Made by a program: the position numbers and the translations under genes. A model generated the notes under the pieces. That model searched no databases. It was not told the origin of the DNA and was given only the letters and a program-made list of their open reading frames with translations. From contig JAHLMK010000018.1 in NCBI GenBank assembly GCA_019915135.1, positions 186,001 to 250,000 on the forward strand: a DNA stretch of 64,000 nt. Direction: 5' to 3'. This document shows positions 1 to 11,937 of this stretch, one piece after another; the stretch's first letter is position 1, and each line of letters begins with the position of its first letter. The stretch comes from Strobilurus pachycystidiatus (lineage: Eukaryota > Basidiomycota > Agaricomycetes > Agaricales > Physalacriaceae).

Positions 1-3000
1 TCTCCCCTCCCTTGCCCGTATAGTCTTTCTCCCCCGGACTCTCCCTCCCCTTCTCGGACCTTGTAGAACCCCTCGCTACGCTATCGCTATCACTGTTGTT
101 CGCTAGACTCTCACACGGACTCTTTTATCGTGTCGACATTTGTACTACCTCCCCCAGAACACTCACCCTCTTTAATGCCAGTTCTCGTTCCTTACCCACA
201 CTCATTACCGACTCAATTTCCCCGCTGTACTTACCTACTCACGAACACTCACATTCCTTACTTACCTTTCCATTATTGGTCTTCGGTCTTCTTGCCGTGT
301 ATTTTACCTCACCCCTCCGCCGCCACCTCGTACTTGTCACTCTAAAATTCGGAGGACTCGGAGGACGCCCAACTTCATTTCACTTCTTCGTTGCTTTGTA
401 TTATTATCTATCTATCATCTCGGAATAAAAATCCCGCTACGGCGTATTGGAATCCCGATTCCTGCATCACCTTCATCCTGCGCCACTCCCTGGCCACACC
501 TACCGTCGGTTATGTACATCGTCCGTCCAGGGCCGCCAGGAAGTCAGGTCGCCGTGCGATTGGCCGAGCGACCCTGTTTTGCTGCGCGACCGCTCGCACG
601 GGATAATATTCCCGTGTGGCGTTGACGCGTGGAAACACGATTTTTTAGCACGTTCAAGGCTTGTACAGTATTTTTACGGACACAGTAGTGATACGCGCGC
701 GGATGCTGCGGACGACGACATAGAGGGGGTGGACGCTACGCGTGTCGTTACATGGTCGATCGTGTCATCGGGCGACTCGGGACCGACTTTCCAATTGAGC
801 TTTGTCTCTTTGCACTCTAGGACTTACGGCTATTACTCGACGCCACAGCTCACTTACATACCCCACGCGGATCACGCCGAACTCGCCCATCAGAAGTAGT
901 GGGGTACGAGCGGCAGGCGGGATCGAAATTCGCGTCCGCGGGAGCAGAACCTAGCTTATTTGAAGGGGAGAGTTTGATTTTGAGGCTAGCGTGGACTTAA
1001 GTCACCCTCTCAAGGCGGGTGAACGGGGTCGCTTCCGCGGAAGAGAGCAAGGCGAGCTAGCGAGGAGGAGGCGATCGTGTCACGTTGTACGTATGGGAGA
1101 CTCTCATTACTACAGTTCATGTCTGGAGGTTGAGCATGTGAGTACGATGTACGTACGGCGGACCATCATCTGCGCGCGGGAGTCCGAGTGTATGTATGCG
1201 TCATTTCATGATAGACAGGTACAAGTATCTTCCCATCCGTCCTTCCTTTCCATCGCCAGAACGTTCTGTGCCTCCTCGGGGAACTCTACCATGGAAATAC
1301 ACGCCTCCCAGACTCCCGATTCCGAAATGAAAGTCAAACTGGTGACAGATACTGGATCCTGATCTCTATGCCAACCACGCCAGGCCTGCCATTGTGGATG
1401 GCTGTGTATCCACCGACAAGAGATAATCACCATCTCGACGATGAGACTAAGACTTAAGCACATAGCTTAAGTCCTAGCTGACTCCAAAATCAAATGTCTG
1501 GAGCGCGCAGCCTGCAAGGGCTCTTGCTGTCGTTAGCCGACGCAGTGATGGTTGTAATCTGTCTGAGGTTCATCAAGAACAAGGAAAGGCAGTGTGCATC
1601 CCTTGTCGCTTGGAGTTCGCTTGGGTATCTTTTTTATCAACATACCGGGCTGATTCGCTGGATTCGAACCCGTCCCCCGTGTACAGTAAGATGGGCTGAC
1701 GCCCCAGCAACCGAAACCAGTGTGAATCGAGACCCAGGACTTATCTATGTTTCCCACCAGCTCGCGTCCTGCCCGGAGATTTGTCCAAGATGGTCAATGC
1801 ACCTGTACATCCAGAGTCGGGACATATCTCGGACAAAGCGTTTTGTTTGCAAGACTCGGGTGGATACAGGTGGGAGGTCCTGAAAACTTGAGCTCACCAA
1901 TCGATGGATTGAGGCCCTTGGGAAAGACGTAGAAGCACGACGTCTCCACATTGGGACCGGGTGGTCCTGACTCTGGAGTAGAAGAAGTACGAATCCCATT
2001 ACAAATTTTCTCAGTGTCGCGTATCCAGTCACGCCATCATACCGTCAGTATACGGAAAGGAAGGCGAAACCGTGAGAGTAGATTGTACCAGCGAATTTGA
2101 ATACGGCCATCGTGATCACAGGCTATTGTCGCGATGAGAGGATGCAGACGAGTTTATGGTCGCAACATATTGACAGCGAATACTTAAGCTACTTACGTTC
2201 GTAAGCGGATAGATAACACGCGTTTAACGGCCGGGGTGGGGTGTCGTAAGAGGGTCGTAATTCAGTGTTCTGTGAGTCGAGTGCATCGCAGAGTCAGAGA
2301 AGAAGCGTAATCTAGGCGTACTATCAGGTGTACTTGCGTTGATCGTCGAGATTACGAGGCGGAGAGTCGTGACATGATACGGGCGGAACTAGAGGTATCT
2401 GTGCAGTAAAATTTTATTGGATGTATGCAAGCTGTGGATCGGCATGGTAAGCGTGTGAGGAGGACCGTTTGAATGAGCTTTCCCCTGCCCGTGGGAGCTA
2501 TCATGCGGTTGGAGAAACAGCGCAGTTCGTCCACGCTTGAAGTGCGGGATAGGAACCACCGGTGGTAAATCAGCCTCGGCGGAATGAACTTGGCAAGACG
2601 TGCTTACTGCATGACAGGCGTACAAAATGAACGGTGAGCATAATGTGTAGATCAACGGACACGGCGATGCGCGCTCCCTGTCAGTGGCAAGAACATCATA
2701 CATCAACGAAAATATCGAGTAAGAGGATGCCGTTCGTGAGAGACTGTATCTGATGATGCCGTCAATGAACAAAGTGGAAAGATGTAGGTAGCGCGCAGAT
2801 ACAGAACCCGCGGATGACATACCGATATCATCATCGATACTCGGGACATAGAAGGTAGAACGCTCGGATTCCGATCCACAGTGGCATTGAAGTGGTTTGC
2901 AAGCATTCCGGACGCCGCGTTCGTCCTGAAGCAGATTCGCAGGGGTACATACAAGTGGAGCTGAGGACCTCGACGTCGTCACTGAACTTTACCCGCCATG

Positions 3001-4855
3001 AAAGTATGCGCGCAAGTATGATCACCTACGCCGCCGGTGCGAACGCCGGCGAGTGTATATCTCACGGCGGAAATCATTCCTCTGACATGGTAATAAAGGA
3101 AAGCCGTAAGCATGATCGGTCATTCAACATTAGAGCAGAGCCTGCCCAAAGGCGGTAGGCAGTGTAGCGCGCGTATAAAGCCCACTGAAGAGGTCTTCCA
3201 ATGGGGCATGCCCGCTAGGTTTGGGCAGCTGTCAGACAGATCATTGATCCATTGAACAAATCTTACGGACATAACGCCACATCGCGGCAGTGAAAGTTCA
3301 AGAACGGGAACAAGCTCACTCAAGATGGAGGGTAGCCAAGCGATCATGAAGGCAGGAGGGAAGGAGTGCGCATCACATGGCCATTCGGAGTTTGTAATCA
3401 CAGTTCCATCTTTCAACATCATAGAGCATTGCGCCACCTTTTCTGCGGGTGAAGGCCGACCATATAGACGGCGCATGTCACGGGGGTATGACCAACATTC
3501 AAGATTCAATTTCATGCACAAAAGATTATCTGCGATAACGGGACACGTCTGAGCAGTCACCTGTGCTCCAACGTAGACCATATAGATGGATGCGGTGCTC
3601 CTGCTGGAGTACGCACGGTCTTCCAAAGTCGCGACTACATACCGCCGCTAAAACCCCACTTGAAATCGCCCTTTCTACCAGCCAATGAAGTTGAATGAAC
3701 CTGATCCGAGTCATCTCTGAACCTGAACGGCGCAGCGCGGAGAATTATCGTTGCTTGCCCCGAGCCTCGGCTTTGACATGTATGCTTCACACAACGGTCG
3801 ATGATCTATCGTCGCTCCAAGTCTACGCTGACTTGCAACCTCTATGCCCAGCGCTTGGCGTTTGCATCCGCGGCACCATCCCGATTCGCTTCCGCGGAAG
3901 CCTTCTCCGACTCGTCGACGTAAGATCCTCTCCTTCTTGGCTTATTGAGTGGTACCAGTGACTGGCAGCCCATCAGCATCGCGCATATGACTGGGACGAC
4001 TTATCTTCGATGTTTATGCCTCTTTCAGCACACCGGAGCGGAGTTGGACTTAAGTCTGTCCCAAAAGGAACATAGCCGTCCGGTTTGGACCACTCACGCC
4101 CACACGCCCGACGACCCATATTGTGGTCCTACCTTGCGTCGCGTTATCTTCAGATGTCTTACTTTTATGCGGGTCGTTTCTCTATATCTGCCCCTGCAGA
4201 TCTACGGCGGTCTCTCTCAGATCGACGTCTTGTGGCATGTCGATGATAATCTGGACCGATTCCAGGTGAGTAATGAGCGCATGGCTATCGACCGTAAATG
4301 TGGTCCCAATAGATACGGGAACGGGGTTCGACTGCGGGGTGAAGTCAAGCTTGCCTTCTTATCCCAGGTGAGTTCATGTCAATGGTCGGCGATAACGGTG
4401 GCAGCTGCTTTTCATGGTGGATTCGCACCAGTCTCGTCATCATAGGCGTTCGTTTGATATCCCGCGGGTATTCCAGGGCATTGGGCTTGGCCACTCTGCT
4501 GTATTGTACCATGGTATACGACCCAGGGAGCGATCCTTATACCTGATAGACAGTATCCAAGAAAGACTTCTTCGGCGATTGCCCTTACCACCGTTCAGAA
4601 GACGCGGTTCCCAGTGCGGATGTACATATGCCATTGATGAGCCAACAGACATCTGTGGACGAATCAACTGGATCATTGATACACAGCGCAAAGATATGAA
4701 AAGACGCCATGCGAACTTACTTTGGGATTAGTGATGCGTGTGGCGCCGTGTGAGGTGATTCTGCGCACTGAGGTACAATCTTTTTTTTACAAAGACTCGG
4801 GGGACAAGGCACAGATGGAAGTTTCCCATTGAGTCGCGAGTGAGTGCGCCACTAG
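1..4855. other. Gene-poor stretch without a supported gene
   Basis: No reading frame here has the length, splice pattern or motifs of a gene I can defend. The first 450 bases are pyrimidine-rich. A small hairpin with a 7-bp stem lies near 597-616. Two perfect palindromes each occur twice: GGACTTAAGTC at 993 and 4046, and CTTCCGCGGAAG at 1032 and 3889. Frames at 3120-3626 (-) and 3945-4445 (+) are fairly long but have no recognisable family. They may be decayed exons of the WD40-like relic that follows. Confidence 0.5.
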
Positions 4856-5056
4856 GTATGTGACTTCCTGATCACGAGACGACGCGTATCAGCTGCTGGT
4901 CAGGAATTACGGACTTTCGTTCCACCAGAAGCATCTGCACTTTTCGGAGTTTTGACATCAGACCGTTCTGTCTTTGTCGCGGGTCAAAACTCGTTAACGG
5001 TATGGGATCCGCGCATATCCCAAGCAGTCTCTAGGACTCTGCAGGTGCCAGACTAG
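4856..5056 (+). pseudogene. WD40-like C-terminal fragment
   Basis: An open frame of about 66 codons runs between two stops with no start codon. Its middle reads SDRSVFVAGQNSLTVWDP, which has the look of the end of a WD40 blade: a hydrophobic strand, a turn, then a Trp-Asp pair. It could be the last exon of a gene whose upstream exons lie in 3.9-4.8 kb, or a relic. I could not join it to upstream exons in frame. The WD40 call rests on this one segment only. Confidence 0.3.
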
Positions 5057-5091
5057 TGATTGGGCAGTCGAGGTAGGAGGCAGCTGGCTAG

Positions 5092-5133
5092 AGAGATCAG
5101 TTCCCGAACCAAAGAGATCAGTTCCCGAACCAA
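5092..5133. repeat. 21-bp perfect tandem duplication
   Basis: The 21-bp unit beginning AGAGATCAGTTCCCG is present twice head to tail, 5092-5112 and 5113-5133, without a mismatch. It looks like a recent local slippage event in non-coding sequence. Confidence 0.9.
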
Positions 5134-6447
5134 AGTCGAGGAATGGCGGCCTCACCTGTCGTCTTCGTCGGGCCCGAAAGCGCGCAGCGCTTTAGCGTAT
5201 TTTAGCATTTTGACGTGCTCTCCCACTCCACAAGGGGGATTGGCAGGGGACGCGGGCGTATGGGTGGCGATTTGGGTTTGTCATTTCAGGGTTCATAAGA
5301 CATAGATCAGGGTTCAGGGCAGCTGGATTAGGATCGCGTCAGAAATATATGGGGATGAAGAACGTGGTTATCGAGGATGAAGGGTCAAGTCCGCATACAA
5401 CGGACAATGGAGGAGGCGCTGTTGTGGGATATCATGGAAGATGAAGGACATCGTCAATGAGCGTAATGTAAGGGCAACTCACTGGCGCGTCAAGTGGCGC
5501 CACATCTGGGGATCCATCTTTCTTGATCGGGGGAATATGAGAGAAGACCAGTCTACCGCCCCCTTGACCGCCCCGGTAAGAATGTTCGCCGGATGAAGGG
5601 ACCAATAAAGATGACATCCGACGCTCGACGCTCACAGCATCTGATTTCTCAAAACAACAGGCAGATAAGGTGGGGAGAGAGACGCACCTGTATTTCTATT
5701 ACACGAGAACTGTATCTCGTTAGAACGACAGAATGGCGTGCGAAGACGACGGCATTCTGAGATGATTTTGTTCCCCATCGCCAGAGAGCTATAACGAGCG
5801 GTGTCAAGACAATGAATGTGTGCAACAACCGTGTAGTAGGGCAAAACAAAACATATAACGACCTGCAAGTCCTGTGGCTTCCATATTACTTGGTGCTCAA
5901 GACGAAGAATGTACTTACAACGCGTCCGAGTCGGTAATGGAGAAACAGTGAATTTCTGGGAGCTGTCATGACCCAGAGTATGGCTGAAGTGTGGCACTGA
6001 TCAAGTGGGTTTCCGCTCGCAACGATCTTGCCGTGTATTTATTGATTGATTGATTGATCTGGAGAATCTCAAAAAGGAAAGCGCATCATCGCAATTCGTC
6101 GGAGTTTTATGACTTTGATTACCGCCACCAGCTTCAAGTTGTACAACCTCTGATGAGCATCCGTTATCGTTGACTAGAGGGCCTCACTTTGCCAGTCATT
6201 TGGCCTGTTTCTGTTTCGGCGGCACCCACGACCGTCTACAAGGACCATCTGACTCTCACCTCTCAAACGTCACTGGCACTTCGACGGTGGCCCTGGTGCT
6301 TCCTTTCACTGATGTGCGTTGTCTTGCATTCAAGACGAGCTATGGTCCATGTGTATGCTGATAAATCAAGCTGGCGGCTCCTTCACGCCGGGCGCACCGC
6401 ATGATCTGATAGATATCTCGTTGGTCTCCTTTTGACAACGTACGACG
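5134..6447. other. Intergenic; possible small minus-strand gene
   Basis: On the minus strand between about 5997 and 5380 there are frames separated by plausible introns: donor GTGCGT near 5690 with an acceptor near 5645, and donor GTGAGT near 5483 with an acceptor near 5420. Joining them gives a short protein with no recognised family, and two frames compete, so I do not call it a gene. The last few hundred bases are the likely promoter of the glutathione transferase gene. Confidence 0.4.
6041..6058. repeat. (ATTG)n microsatellite
   Basis: About four and a half copies of the tetranucleotide ATTG in intergenic DNA. Confidence 0.85.
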
Positions 6448-7252
6448 ATGTCTGAAGTTAAGCCTCTCCGTCTCTACGATATTCCTTCGACTCTGCCTGG
6501 AGGCGCTTGGTCTCCCAATGTCTGGAAAGTGCGGTGTGTTTTCTCGTCACTTTCTCGCTTGCTCGATTCTGATTGATCTTAGTTTCTGCCTCCTTTATAA
6601 AGGCATCCCTCACGAGACGGTCTGGGTGGAATATCCTGACATTGCTGCTACGTGCAAGTCACTCGGAATTGGGCCCAACTTCTACAAGCGCTCCAATGGC
6701 GAGCCCGTCTACACTGTTCCCATCATTGTCGACCCATCATCTGGCGCCGTTGTATCTGATTCGTTCGCCATCGCTAAATATCTTGACGAGACCTACCCGG
6801 ACACGCATCGGGTGCTCCCTGAGGGTACGGAAACCCTACAAAGGGCGTACCTCTACGGTTGGGACAACAACACAAACGCCTGCTCACGATTCGCCATTTC
6901 GCAAACGTATAAAATCCTAAATCCCGTCAGCCAAGTCTTCTTCAAGAAGACTAGAGAGCTCTCATTTGGGATGAAGATGGAGGATATGGCCCCATCGGGC
7001 GATGCGGCGAAGGAGTTATGGTCTCAATACGAGACTGGGTTGGGGACGATCGCAAAGTGGTACCCCAAGGAAGACACATGGGCTATGGGATCAGCGCCTT
7101 CGTTTGCGGACTTTGTAGCTGGAGGAGAGCTGCTGTGGATTCGTCTTATTGCTGGAGAGGAGAGCGATGTTTGGCAGATGATATCGAGGTGGCAAGATGG
7201 ACGATGGGGCCGACTGGATCAGGCATTAAGACAGTATGCATCCATATATTAG
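6448..7252 (+). CDS. Glutathione S-transferase, etherase-related fungal type
   Basis: Two exons (6448-6533, 6583-7252) with a 49-nt GT-AG intron give 251 residues, a normal GST length. The N-terminal thioredoxin-like domain (about residues 1-95) starts with the strand LRLYDIPS. It carries GGAWSPNVWKVR, where the Ser fits the catalytic serine of bacterial LigE-type and fungal GSTFuA enzymes. KGIPHETVWVEYPDI follows, then the glutathione-binding turn VPIIVDP and DSFAIAKYLDETYP. The rest is the all-helical C-terminal domain. Such cytosolic enzymes conjugate glutathione to, or bind, wood-derived aromatics. That role is family knowledge; the class call is inferred from the N-terminal motif. The start ATG is the only one that keeps the first strand. 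Confidence 0.9.
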
Positions 7253-10200
7253 TACTCTTCTCGTGCTGAACTAATACACCTCGCTGCTCCAATATATCCT
7301 GCTACGAACACCGTACCTTCTCTGCTCGGGCACTCAGGCTGATGCATGTAGCCACGGCCAGAATTTTGGGTAAGATCAGTCGCAGAGTGATTTCACCTTG
7401 GCGTGTGCAAGGCCTCGTTCGCGCTGCGTGCATCCAACGAGGGTGGTCATTGCGAGCCAGCACCACATGGCAGAAAGAGGGTACTGGGACAATCATCGTG
7501 GCATCTTCGAGTAAACAGCGCCATGTACAACCGGCATTGCGTCATTCTGCCGTCCGCCAGCCACCCCATTCCATCCTGGCGAAGAAAGCGTGGGTTGGCC
7601 TTCCGACATGGCATAGTAATGGAGATCTAGAGGAGTTTGTACCAGCTCAAGTTCAAGTTCATGGGCTATGCGTCGATTGCCAAGCTGAGGTGAAAAGTAC
7701 GGGGGGACAAAAAACGCAGATTCGATGTGAGGCAGTAATTAGGACATCAGCATTCCATCTTCAGGATACGCGAAGGAGTTTGTGTTCATGGAGTCGCTAG
7801 TACGTAGACGCATCGCGTACCAGTAGGTTCAGAAAGTCAAGCAGTCAGACAGTAGAGAAAGTGGTGGGGCGGCCATGCGAGGTGAGACAGTTCATCTTGT
7901 CGGATGTGCAACTTCTTGAGCCTGACAAGGGGGCTTGCAAAGGACGCAAAAGAAAGACGAGACGCGTCCGGCATCTGCCGATCCCGCATGAACAGGGAAA
8001 TGCAAGCACGTGCAATTAGTTCCTTGCTTCAACTCCAAGTGCTTCCTCTTGTTCATCTGACACTTGCCATGCTCGTTCCGCGCGCAAATCAGTGCTACTT
8101 CATCTTACGACCAGCGTCTTTTGCCATATCTCCTCATACCTGGCAGTCTAGCGCGCCGCAATTCTAAGCAAAGGACACAACCTGGACACAACGCACACTG
8201 TATCGATTGCCGGACCATAGATGCCTCTCCTGAACTCGACGTCGCCCTTTTTCCCTTCGGATAGCGCCAAGAACCCAAAACGAGTTCCTCGACAAATCGA
8301 GGGCAGCTTCGATCTAAGCAGTAGTGGTTGTCGGAGCGGACCGCAGAGCGCAATGTTACGGCCGATGGTGCGTTATCTCTCGCCACTTCTACATCTTCTC
8401 ATCCGTCTTCATTACAGGGCAAGTCCACTCTTACCGAGGATATGCGCCGAAACCGCCGAAAAGGAGGGTACCTCTAGCATCGCGCGACCTGACTTGTACC
8501 GAGGAGATGGGCCTTACGGTTATCGATCCCCTTCGCCTGCAATGGATATCGAGAAACTCATGGGAACATCGTCATATACGCATTCAACTTGCGAAACGAC
8601 GCACCTCTCCGTGAAGGCAACTGGCGGTAGTGCTCTGGACCTGGAATGGTCCGACATTGCACCTATGGTCGAGACGAGCTTATGCCGTGACGGAAGCCTA
8701 TCGGTCTGCTAAAGTGTGTCATATCAATATCTCGTTCTGCTTCTCATCTCATCACCCCGAATCGCAGTTCATCGTACAGGCTATGTCTGGCTCAGCCCAT
8801 TCTGACCGTTCCGACGCGCAATGATCGAGATGTACTCTCGCGCATGGAATGGTATTTACCTCGCAGCGTCTAGTCCTACAACATCTTTTTGTGAACCTTT
8901 GCCAGAAGTTGGTTCTCGCCCCAAGTATGACCGCTATGCCCATCAAAACAACGTACGGGCCATGCAATAGCAAACCTTATCTTTCTAGAGGACGACGTTC
9001 AACGGATTTACCTATCCTGGAGGCAGCGCCAACATACGTGCCAGCGCTACATACCTGCGCTGTTATGCTGTTGTACGCCGCCATTATAATCTGGAAAAGG
9101 TGAGAATGCTTCTCGACAGGTTTAGGCGTGCGCTTACATTCCTTTCACTGCTATAGACTTCGACTATCGCTACCTATAAATCAAGAGTAGGCTGCCGGCC
9201 GACCTCGACTCTCTATACTTGTTCGTTCTCGTCTGTCCGCTTCGCTACAAATTGCTGACGGCCAGCATCAGGAGACTATCGAGGGAACGTACACGTACAC
9301 TCTGCTTGGCTTCTGAATGGGCGCAAAACTCCCCTCAGCGGAATACTACTCATCTGTCGACTGGTTGACCTCCTCACTATTTCCATCTTGGCTACTGTCG
9401 GACGTTCCACGCATGGTTCGCCTTCTGCATGATGCGCCCATCGAGACCATGCGCGGGATGACGCTGGCGAATCGGGCTCTAGTTCGGATCCGATCATCCT
9501 GATGACTTGGATATTGTGTTCATACTTTCGGGGGATCTGTAACTTCGAGTCAGGTTTGTGATATGGGAGAAGTAGCCACTGCTACTTGCCGACTTTTCTT
9601 ACATGTTGAAGAGGATTCCTGCCCAAGTACTACCTCGAATATGACGACGCACTACAACATCATATTTGTCGTTTTCTTTCTTTACTTGTTGACTGAAATT
9701 TAGTCACTTCCCGAATAATGACCTGTCTCGTAACGCCGCTTTACAGTAGCCTTCACTTACTATGTACCCTGGCGCTAAGCAATGGTCAAAGCGTGGCTGT
9801 AAACTGATGCGTCATGCCTCGTGAGACCAAGCCGGGTCGCTGCCGCGTTCTCTTGAACGGTCAACAGAAAATGAAGAAACAACATCAGGAAAAGCCCCCT
9901 TGGATAATGCTCGGGTAAGTTCTGAGCAATATGAGCTATTGCAGATAGCACAGATAGCTAGATTAATACATGATAATGAACGCAACTTACCTCAACATTT
10001 GCTAGGACCATAATCGGACAAGATAAAAGCTAGGTAATAGGAATGAATTGACCGACATCTGCCCATGTTGTAGGTATGTCACGGTAGCCGCGACAACAAC
10101 GGGCAAATCTCACTTGGTGTTTTGAATCGGGGCGTGGGGGAGCGTTCATACAGGCAAGTGGAGGCGACTAACAGTGGATTGGAGCGAGCAAAAATGCTGC

Positions 10201-11937
10201 AATTGTAGCTGCTGTCAATGACATATGCACTGAGAACATTTTGCTCATGAAGAGACGTCGGCCAAGCTGCGCTCTGTGTATTGGTGCACTTGAATGTGTA
10301 TATACTTGGTACTAAGGCATTGATAGAGCAGATCGCTCCAGCTAAGTACTCTAGTACAAATTACAGTGAGATCAGTGAACGGGAATCAGCCATCGGATCA
10401 GGAAGATGTTGGGAGGCGCAATGGCGCCTTCCGGCTGCTCCAAGTGGCATAGCTCAGACAGTGTAGTCGAGGGCGACGGAGCTATGGCTTGGACGGGACT
10501 GACGGGAAGTGTTCAAAAGAATCAAAACCATAACGTTCCAAGTCCGAAATCACATGGCCCGTGCGCATTGCTGAGTGCCGAGCGGTCCGAGACGGCGTGG
10601 GTACTGTCACGTGCATGTTGATGATTGACAAAAAAATCGAACTCCGCTTTTTCCCCAGTCTTCTTTCCCTCTCCCCATATTGACGTTCCCGGGACATTCC
10701 TCTTGACCGCCCATTCACCACCGCTCTCCCTTCGATACTACTGAGTGCGTCCCGTTGGCAGCGTCTCTGGCAAACACTTCAAGTCCGCGATGGAGCCAAG
10801 ACCCTGACGAGGAACTTCGACGCTGGCGACAGCGGCCTCCGCCCACGATTGTCATTACGTGCGACAATGGATTTCACCACTGCGACTGACGCCGACGCCA
10901 CGACGGCTCGAATCAGCCGCCATTACTCCCGACTACTTCCCGTTATTGCGAATCTGGCGAGCACCTCAAGATTCGAATGACACAAAAACCATGAAGAGGA
11001 CTCCCGACGCTTGCGACCGCCGACCTCACCCACGTCGACTGCTGACGACGACGACGACGACGACGCCACGATGTCGACACCACGACGACGACACCACAAA
11101 CCCGGCGACGCCATGACAACGATATGACCACCACCACCGGCGACGAGACGACGATGATCCACAACCACGACTACGACTATTGCGACAACAATACTACTGG
11201 GCCGGCGACCCATGACGGACGCCATGTCATCCCAAGCCGCTCACCCGACGTAAATCAACGACTCGAGCGACGTCAAACCCATGGATTGCCTCCCTCAATG
11301 TTGCATCCTTCATGCACGAGCTTTCCCGTTTCATGCCATGACTAATGGTCTCTGCATTCCATATCGTTCCCTTAACCTATGTAATATATAACATCTATGT
11401 CTCAAGTAGCTCTGCAATGCAATGCTTTTTTTTTACCATCATACATGCTTTCCATTGTGATCTATTTGGCGAGGATGCAATCTGGGCGATCCAAGCAATA
11501 TGCCCCATGTAGTTACATACAGTGTAACCATGGGATAACGACGAGCTATTCGATCCGTTTCCCAGAGGGGACCGCTTAACGGTTCAGTAATTTGGGAACT
11601 TGTAAGTAACTGTGATAGTTTGGGTAATTGAGGACATTATCTCATTTCTGGCGTAATACCGAGGTAAGACTGTCCTATTATCAAAGGACCGTTTTCCTGA
11701 TGAAGTTTTCGACGTGTCGTGGCTCGAATTTGCGCTGCTTCGAGGCTGAGAATTGACATGTAAGTAGCTCTCTAATTCTTTCCAACCCGGGAAATCCGCA
11801 ACTCATTGTTTTAGAGCGAAGGTGGTGCCGTTAGGCTTTTGATGGGCGCCTATCACAGCAAACGGCATAAGGATGGATCTATGACTACGCTGGGAAAGAC
11901 AGGCTGATGCCACGCCTTTTGGGTCTTGCTCACTGCC
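7253..11937. other. Gene-poor 4.7 kb
   Basis: I see no gene I can support. Open frames at 7342-7800 (+) and 8221-8712 (+) have no recognisable motif, and splicing attempts give competing frames. A possible 37-codon ORF starts at 10866. The 10.85-11.25 kb part is rich in GAC/CAC trinucleotides, so its long antisense valine- and serine-rich frames are artefacts. The final 300 bases should hold the promoter of the helicase-AAA gene. Confidence 0.5.
11044..11065. repeat. (GAC)n trinucleotide tract
   Basis: Seven uninterrupted GAC/ACG triplets inside about 200 bp of degenerate GAC/CAC repeats. Not part of a recognisable coding region. Confidence 0.8.

Noticed and set aside
1655..1730. tRNA-like segment on the minus strand with GGGTTCGAATCC
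   Set aside because: The T-arm motif is present, but two T-stem pairs fail, and no D arm, anticodon stem or acceptor pairing fits. At best a tRNA relic.
5432..5997. Possible multi-exon minus-strand gene
   Set aside because: Splice sites look fair, but two frames compete and the product is short and unrecognised.
10923..11225. Long Val/Ser-rich minus-strand frames
   Set aside because: They are translations of the GAC/CAC trinucleotide tract, not a gene.
11926..11937. Earlier start of the helicase-AAA gene
   Set aside because: The earlier position is TTG. The ATG at 11938 has a good context.
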